Shown here: in pieces, positions 58,042 to 64,000 of the stretch
Layout: each line of letters begins with the position of its first letter
How positions within the stretch are numbered: position 1 is the first letter of the stretch
Assembly: GCA_023055425.1 (NCBI GenBank)
Contig: JALGPY010000034.1
Location: forward strand, 1,802,584 to 1,866,583
Reading direction: 5' to 3'
DNA: 64,000 bases
Source: Linanthus parryae
Lineage: Eukaryota; Streptophyta; Magnoliopsida; Ericales; Polemoniaceae
Notes under the pieces: generated by a model
The model's database searches: none
Seen by the model: only the letters and a program-made list of their open reading frames with translations
What the model was told of the DNA's origin: nothing
Translations under genes and position numbers: made by a program

Positions 58042-59647
58042 TTAAGTAAGTAATGCGAGGATCTCACTGTATAGGAATGTAAGCATTCCAGAGTCTCTTT
58101 TCCCGAATTTCTCAGTCACCCCGTTTACTGGATCATACAAGTGCAGAGAGCAGTCTGGCTTCTTATGGAAGAGTATCAAATCGAGGTTATCCTTCCTGAA
58201 AAATCCCACAAAAAGTCTAACCTTGACGGACGGTTTACAAGTCAGCACTTTAGACCACGATGGATTGGCACCGCCACAATCATTCAATACCCAGTCATCA
58301 AACCCATCATAGGAACTACCAGAAGCAGTCCACTGTTTGACAAATACTGCAAGAGATCCTTTGTAAGGAGCAATATGATAGAAGATAAAGAGAGGCGCGA
58401 TGAGCATCTCAATCCTTTCAAAGACCTCACCAACCATGTCATAACGTAAAATGAACATATCTTCTACATTAAAACTTGAAATAGTAGGAATGACAGATAC
58501 ATGCCAATGCATATACCCATTCACACAAGTTACGCCACGAATAATAGTGGAACTTCTTAACCGGATCCGACAAGGGACAGGTATATTCTTCTCAGCCCAT
58601 GAATTAGTAGCAGTAGAGAACACATTGACCTGCCCCCTGGCCTCTTCTGCTTCTGTAACATTCAATCTAAACTGAGCTACCTTGAAAGCATTAGTGATCG
58701 GATCAAAGCAAAATCCAGAGCCATACCAACTACCATTTCTAAAAAAATCCTTATCCGAGGATGCCGGACCGTCCATCATAGCATCCTTAATTTCCCTAAC
58801 CTTTCTAGTAGCAGGGTTCCAAAGAGCATACTTTTGTGGACGTTCTGAAAGAGATAAGCAAACTACACCACGGAAACAACCCACGATTTCAACTTGTTAG
58901 ATTTTGGTGATTCAAACCTAGCATAGAAAATTGACTTGGTCCAAGGCGGCTAAGGATTGTTTCCCTGTTCGTTTTGGAATTGTTTCCTTGTTCGTTTTGG
59001 CAACGTTTGGACGTTGCTTTGGGCACAAGTCACTAGTTTAGGCCTATATATGGGTGTAGGACTATTCTATTGACATGTGTGGTGTGTCTTGGATTGTAAT
59101 TGGCTCTCTCATCAATAAATTGATTCGTTTTGGTCGTGGATGTAGCTAGCCTAAAAACTAGTGACCACGTTATATCTTTGTGTTGTTCTTCATCTTCTTC
59201 TTCGTTCATCGTCTCTTCTTAATTCCTAACAAGTGGTATCATCGCTTCCGCATCGTTTTCTAACACAACTTCTTCCAAGTGTTCCCTAAATGTCAATCTT
59301 TCTGTGACATCGCCGAATCCGAAAGAGATGGTAGTCTTTGGAGGCCCTGGAACAGTATAATTGTGATTACGCCAAGGAGGAGTAACATTTTGATTGTTCA
59401 CCGAATAGACTAAAAGAGAGACTTGTTTCTTCCTGTGGCTGTGTGTGGAGTGCATAGAGATGAAATTAGGGGAGGAGATTAAGAAATACCAGTGCTTGGA
59501 GACGGATTTGAACCGTAAGAGAGATTTCACCGGTAGTCTCGCGAGGATCTCAAGTACATCGTCTTCGCTTAACTCTTTCTGGATTATCTCTCCTCCATCT
59601 TCTTCTTCAGGGCCTGAACGAACACCCCAATATGTATCGCAATCCAT
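58042..59647 (-). pseudogene. F-box/FBA protein copy 7, split by a 371-bp insertion
   Basis: The start is the ATG at 59647 (MDCDTYWGVR). The F-box follows at about residues 24-66 (LARLPVKSLLRFKSVSKHWY), and the coding sequence runs to REHLEEV near codon 126, where the insertion 58895-59265 begins. On the other side the FBA region continues (GVVCLSLSERPQKYALWNPA) to the normal end SEILALLT. Without the insertion and one copy of its target duplication the CDS would be 1,230 bp, exactly 410 codons, with no stop or frameshift. The inactivation is therefore recent. The ORF now reads through into the element and stops at 59219, giving a 142-residue protein with the F-box but no FBA region. The donor CAG|GTAAAA lies 4 nt after the stop. 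Confidence 0.9.
58895..59265 (+). mobile_element. LTR-derived insertion in F-box copy 7, TSD CAACT
   Basis: The insertion begins TGTTAGATTTTGGTG, ends TTTTCTAACA and is flanked by CAACT (58890-58894 and 59266-59270). Positions 58895-59231 look like one complete LTR (TGTTAG...CCTAACA) with a TATA-like CCTATATATGGG near 59042. It is followed by AGTGGTATCATCGC, which resembles a tRNA-Met primer site of Copia or TRIM elements. Only about 34 bp follow the LTR, ending in a second CTAACA. There is no second LTR, so it is neither a plain solo LTR nor a full TRIM. Confidence 0.75.
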
Positions 59648-59907
59648 AATTGCGGACTAAGAACAATTTGCAACTGCTGCAGAAGTGAACAATCTAGATT
59701 TTCAGTTTTCAAATGATCGATCGGTTGAGACTTGGGAAGAATCCAAATGATTGGTTTGGGTTGTGAGCGAGAATGATCCGTGGATTGAGCATGAGAAGAG
59801 AACCGTTGACAATTGCTGCGGAAATAGACATTTCTTCGATTCTGAAAAGTATTTGAATAGGACGTGAGGGATTGTTTCTTTAAGGGACACGTCTTGTATG
59901 TGCAATT

Positions 59908-60060
59908 TGGGTAATTGACACTTTGCATCCTCTAGTTTTGGTAAATACACATTAACTACCCTCACTTTTCACTGATTAAGATGTTACACCCCTAATATCT
60001 GTATAAATATTTACACAACGTACCCTTCCGTGAAATGGAGGAGTGTTCATCAAAAATTGG
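59908..60060. mobile_element. Decayed GGGTAAAAGACACTTTC MITE (gene 7 copy)
   Basis: It begins GGGTAATTGACACTTTGCA about 260 bp upstream of copy 7 and shares inner words with the other copies. The right end is not clear. Confidence 0.45.
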
Positions 60061-60149
60061 GACTTTCATAGTACAATACGGCGGGGGAGCAAGTCAAAAT
60101 ACAGAAACTCACTATACTATCGGGTGGGGTGAATCCAATAATATGTTTC

Positions 60150-60740
60150 GCTGAAATCAAACGACTTCATTTTTTCCATAAAACATGTCACAACTACTAT
60201 ACCAGGATTCAAAAGCATCATCCAAATTGTACAAGAGAGGCCTCAGTTACCAGCCAGTTTAACATTCGTAAGATAATTTGTACTGAACTATGTATAATTA
60301 AAAAAGTTGAGCAACCATAACCATATCGGGGTCAAAGGACACTGTAAACATCACATTGATCTCATCATGGTGAAAAAGGGGGGAGCAATTGGACATCAGG
60401 TATTCCAATGGCCTTACATCTGGCTGTGGGAACACTTCCTTGAGTTCCGTCAAAGGTAAACTGGCGATATTAGTTTCTTGATTCTCCATTCTCTTTGCTA
60501 TTTCCTTCCTGGGGCTTTGCTGTCTCTGTGTCATTCCTCTTCCATTCTAAAAAAAACAAAATACTTTATCATCAGTCCATAAGTGAGAGCAAAGAAGGGG
60601 GTCAATCAAGAGTCATAACAGCACAACTCCTGATGCCGATAAACCAGTGTTCAATTTAGTACTTGTTTAGACTTCCATGCAAACCAGATGTCGATTTCAT
60701 TCTGCTGAGTTGCGAAACCACAAAATCACTGCATTATCTG
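60150..60740 (-). repeat. Module C, complete copy: putative 3' UTR exon of copy 8
   Basis: The uninterrupted counterpart of 49141-49511 plus 54819-55170. On the minus strand an acceptor GTTTTTTTTAG ends at about 60547. A 75-codon open frame follows (MTQRQQSPRK... to 60298), with LTELKEVFPQPDVRPLEYL in its middle. I recognise no domain. It lies about 3.2 kb downstream of the copy that enters at 63784. Confidence 0.5.
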
Positions 60741-60993
60741 GATAAAAACAAAGACCAAATGAGAATTCCCCTTGATATCTCTCCCAAATAGTAACCGAAA
60801 ATGGGCCATCAACACATGAGTAATCAATTTTAACGTCAACCTTATTTTGCTTAGATTGCTTTACCCAGCAGGCTCTGACCAACTGAGAGTAAAAAATTAA
60901 AGCCTCACTAAAAGCTTCATTTGGAAAAAAGTGAATCTCTTCCAGAAAATCCAAGTAACCACTGCTATCCAACATATAATTTCATGATTTTCT

Positions 60994-61029
<36 letters not shown>

Positions 61030-61445
61030 ATAATTTCATGAAAATAATGCCACTTCAATCTTAAGATGTAACTGGTCCACTGAGTAAGGGTTACATTTTC
61101 ATGAAATTTAGGTGCCAGAGGGATTCCAAGTCAAATAGCCCTCACAAAGGGACAATGGAGAAGAGGTGATTAACATTTTTCTTCCTCAAACTTACACAGA
61201 TGGCAAGCACCACTATCTGGAAGCAAATTTCTGAAAGGAAGAATGGATTTAGCAGCAACTATACTATGACTGAGCACCAGTGAATTTTTATCTAGAGAGG
61301 AAGTATAGGCCTCCACAACTTGGTCCAAGGACATCCCACAACTTGGTCCAAGTACGTCAGGAAAAACATTTTTAGATGCAGCAATGAGACAAATCATTAT
61401 GATATTCCAAGGAAAAGAACACCAACTTGGATCCAGGAAAAACAC
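60741..61445 (-). pseudogene. Decayed LINE ORF2 fragment
   Basis: On the minus strand, 61445-61170 gives a reading ending LPDSGACHLCKFEEEKC, like the zinc-binding region between RT and RNase H in plant LINEs. A frameshift later the words HCPFVRAI appear. A second ORF, 60975-60697 (DFLEEIHFFPNEAFSEALIF), may be the following linker, but this is less certain. An A-rich tract at 60994-61022 lies between them. No borders or TSD were found. Confidence 0.4.
60994..61022. repeat. Poly(A) tract
   Basis: A run of about 29 A, inside the decayed LINE-like region; probably a microsatellite expansion. Confidence 0.8.
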
Positions 61446-61990
61446 TAAGCTGAGAGATTTCGAGACAAACGATCAAGTGAAGCAAATAGTATGCAGATTA
61501 ATCTGAGAAAGATCAATCTATTGTGAAGTTCCAAATTAGATAATCCAAACTACTACTACTTGCATGGACCATGGAGTACTAGGAATCTTAGAGGCTAGCC
61601 GATTTGGGAAAAACGTATACACCAAATAGTGACCCCAAACTGTCTGATTATGTACACATATAGAGTATGGTTTAACAAACCAGTGAATACGCACACATAT
61701 ACTTTATTATACTTAGCATATTTGCATATACTAAAAATTACTCAAATAGTAGTATAACATGTGAACTGTTAGATTCTAGAATACAGAAAGCGGAACATTT
61801 AGTCATATTAATTTTCAGGCCGAATATGTTACTTCCTTAGCCTATACCACCGTGGATGAATGCTAAGGTTATATAGTTCATAATTTTACTTTCTCTAATT
61901 AACTCTAGTATTGGCTTTCATGTAGACTTTGGTTTTGATTTGAACTTTTAAAAGGCCGGAAACCCACGTCTTTTTTTTCATATCTCACCA
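61446..61990. other. Intergenic stretch, partial module A
   Basis: The segment at 61838-61890 (AGCCTATACCACCGTGGATG) matches the beginning of module A. No gene recognised. Confidence 0.5.
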
Positions 61991-62221
61991 CTCCCTCAGT
62001 CCCGAAATGAGTGTCATGCTGTTTTTTCAAGTACTTTGTGGAAATGTTTTGACTACCAAACCAATGCAAAAACTTTCTAATCTTTTCATAATGCCGTATT
62101 GTTAAGATAAGTCTACAACAATATGAACAGATTAAGAAGTACTCATATGGATTTGCTACTCAAATCACCTCCTCAAAATGCATGGAAAAACAGCATGACA
62201 CTCATTTTGGGATGGAGGGAG
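61991..62221. mobile_element. Stowaway MITE, 231 bp
   Basis: Inverted ends of about 30 bp begin CTCCCTCAGTCCCGAAATGA on the left and CTCCCTCCATCCCAAAATGA on the complement of the right. The right flank is TA (62222-62223); the left flank is CA, so one TSD base has probably mutated. No coding capacity. Confidence 0.85.
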
Positions 62222-62223
62222 TA

Positions 62224-63780
62224 TATACTAGGTGGAAAATGCCTTCATCACATAAGATGCTTATTCTATACCATAGTATGTACCATTTCAAGAATAGCTG
62301 GATCCTCGTTATGAATAGACATGTATTCATCTACTCCATCCCAAAGAAAGATTCTAAATGTAGTTCTTTAAAGAAACTATTACGGTATGATGCACAATAC
62401 AACGAGCCACATGTTGACAACTATGACGGACATCCATATTCAGCAGGGTTCATGTTCAGTGTTTTAAAATAAAATTCCACCCCTTGAAGAGAAGAACGCA
62501 AAAGATTCACATTAAGCACAACAATCAATGAAATTCTCAAATACAAATTCAAACCCCCTTCCACCTTCCTTCAATATTCACACTTAACAGAGCAATAACA
62601 CAATTTTCATCACTGCAGGCTAAAATAGAACATGCGACACAAAAGCTGCTCTGCCTCTTATTTTTTAGTTTATGAATGATCCACATTTCTTTTATTGGAA
62701 CCAGGTTTTACAACTAGATTAGACAGTTATCTGATGTCGTGCTGGCCTTCCTCATAAATTTAGCAGGTAACTTTATCTAAACTTTCTAATCTCTTTCAAC
62801 TTTTGACCATTTTGGGAAATAGGGATTCAACCGTCTACGGGAAAAAATGGAAAAAAAAAAAAAAAACCACGATTTGCTAATTGAGTACAAAAAGTGTGAA
62901 GAACACAATGCTAGTTGACCGAGTCTCAAAATATTAGTTTCCTGTCTATGAGGTTGCAAAGAGCTTCTGTTTACACATAAATGAAATAATCTCGGATTTT
63001 ATAGTTAACTCATTGCAAATACTTATCTGTCATGATACCACCAAATGCGGAATTCCAAAGGGAAGTACTTAAAGATGGGGCCTGTCTTTCAGAGTTTTAT
63101 TGAGTCTTTGAGAATTTGAAAGCAGTTTAGGTTCACTTCACACTGAGGCTGACTTTTCATCTGTTCTTCTCTCTTGGTGGTACATGGATATCTTTAGCTA
63201 ATAAGATGCAGATTCATCATATATAAATGGAGAACATTCCTTTCGTAAAAAGTAAATTTTTCTTATCAATATATCTAACGAAAAAAAAATACGATTTGAT
63301 CACAATTGGGAAGGATGTTTTCTAGCAATCAAGTGACTCAAGTAATTGAGGGAGGTGGTTGGAGGAATTTAAGTGGTTGTATGGTAGTTTGGAACTTGCT
63401 AGGCAATTTTATCCCGGGCAATCAATTTTGATGGTAACTCTGTATTCTATTTCCTACCTATATACTTAAAACAAATACCCATATGACGTTTTGTTCTTAG
63501 GAATAACCATTTGAAATGTCGCTTATAATCGTTATTTGATAGATAACCCATCAAGATTGGATTGGTGGTCGTTTCTTTTTTGTTCATCGTGAGAAGGCAT
63601 CATCATTTTCACATAAACGTTCCTCAATGGAAGTGGAGTAGGAAAGCAAGCTTCTCTTGCATCCATAATCAGTTCATTTGTAAGAAAAACACAAGTAACA
63701 CGGCATAAGAAAAACAAGAGTAATCTTGACAGAATACATTTATATACAAAAAATAACATAGAAATAACCAGTGTTTTACC
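62224..63780 (-). other. Array flank downstream of copy 8, no gene seen
   Basis: Contains recognisable flank words such as ATTGAGTACAAAAAGTGTGA near 62881, AATTGAGGGAGGTGGTTGG near 63345 and CATCCATAATCAGTTCATTT near 63659. The donor CAG|GTAAAA abuts 63780. It is probably 3' UTR intron sequence for the partial copy at the window edge. Confidence 0.5.
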
Positions 63781-63783
63781 TGA

Positions 63784-64000
63784 TTAATCAAGTGGTGCAA
63801 GGCTCTCACTGTATAGGAAGGTATTCGTTCCAGAGAACCTTTTCCCAAACTTCTTGGTCTCCCCATTCTCTGGATCATACAAGTATAAAGAGCAGTCTGG
63901 CTCCTTGCGAAGGAGTATCAGATCAACATTATCTTTCCCGAAAAATCCTACAGACATTCCAATCTGAATAGACGGCCTACATGTGAGAAGTTTAGACCAT
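63784..64000 (-). CDS. F-box/FBA protein copy 8, C-terminal part only
   Basis: The last 71 codons of another family member lie at the window edge: WSKLLTCRPSIQIGMSVGFF, LRKEPDCSLYLYDPENGE and NTFLYSESLAPLD, then TAA. The frame is open throughout. The F-box and most of the FBA region lie beyond the window, so it cannot be said whether the gene is intact. The donor lies 4 nt after the stop as in the other copies. Confidence 0.85.
   Translation of the reverse strand, partial: WSKLLTCRPSIQIGMSVGFFGKDNVDLILLRKEPDCSLYLYDPENGETKKFGKRFSGTNTFLYSESLAPLD

Noticed and set aside
60697..60975. 92-codon ORF as a stand-alone gene
   Set aside because: It lies beside a recognisable LINE zinc-binding region and ends near a poly(A) tract; no start context or domain supports a gene.

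Overview
The window reads as nuclear DNA of a eudicot plant. It is AT-rich, carries plant-type LTR retrotransposons, LINEs, hAT, PIF and Stowaway elements, and is organised around one family of plant F-box genes. The species cannot be named from the sequence. No prokaryotic, organellar, rRNA or tRNA gene was seen.

The backbone is a same-strand (minus) tandem array of F-box proteins with a C-terminal F-box-associated (FBA) region. Three copies are intact: 11259-12548, 21026-22252 and 47150-48337. A fourth, 35414-36607, is intact in coding sequence but has a transposon in its 5' leader. Copy 444-1706 has one in-frame TGA. Copy 58042-59647 is split by a 371-bp insertion and is otherwise in frame. 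Copy 16405-16793 is a central fragment. Copy 13365-13830 is a deletion scar holding only flanks and the first codons. The last copy enters at 63784 and runs off the window. Intergenic sequence was duplicated with the genes, so several non-coding modules recur in the same order.

The most interesting pattern is in these modules. In all seven copies whose 3' end is present, a splice-donor-like (C/A)AG|GTAA lies 0-5 nt after the stop codon. One to three kilobases downstream lie repeated modules that begin with a good acceptor (usually TTTTCAG) and look like 3' UTR exons. This suggests that these intron-less coding exons are spliced to distant 3' UTR exons. In copy 5 an 8.7-kb retrotransposon sits inside the presumed intron.

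The rest is mobile DNA, often nested and with clear target-site duplications (TSDs): a 3.5-kb hAT element with a decayed transposase (2433-5960); a 583-bp hAT MITE (14253-14835); a Tat-type Gypsy element with apparently identical LTRs but no protease or reverse-transcriptase core (25807-34498); a PIF/Harbinger-like MITE (36636-37122); a 7-kb LINE (37629 to about 44840) split by a 1,011-bp Mutator-like fold-back element (39222-40232); a 5'-truncated LINE (44984-45339); a Copia element (49517-54813); a 1.07-kb Stowaway-ended element with GC-rich cargo (55378-56451); a 697-bp hAT MITE (57207-57903); an LTR-derived insertion in copy 7 (58895-59265); and a Stowaway MITE (61991-62221).

The window therefore shows birth and decay of an F-box family that probably supplies substrate receptors to SCF ubiquitin ligases, in a transposon-rich setting. 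An S-locus-like array is one possible reading, but no S-RNase gene is present here and nothing else supports it.
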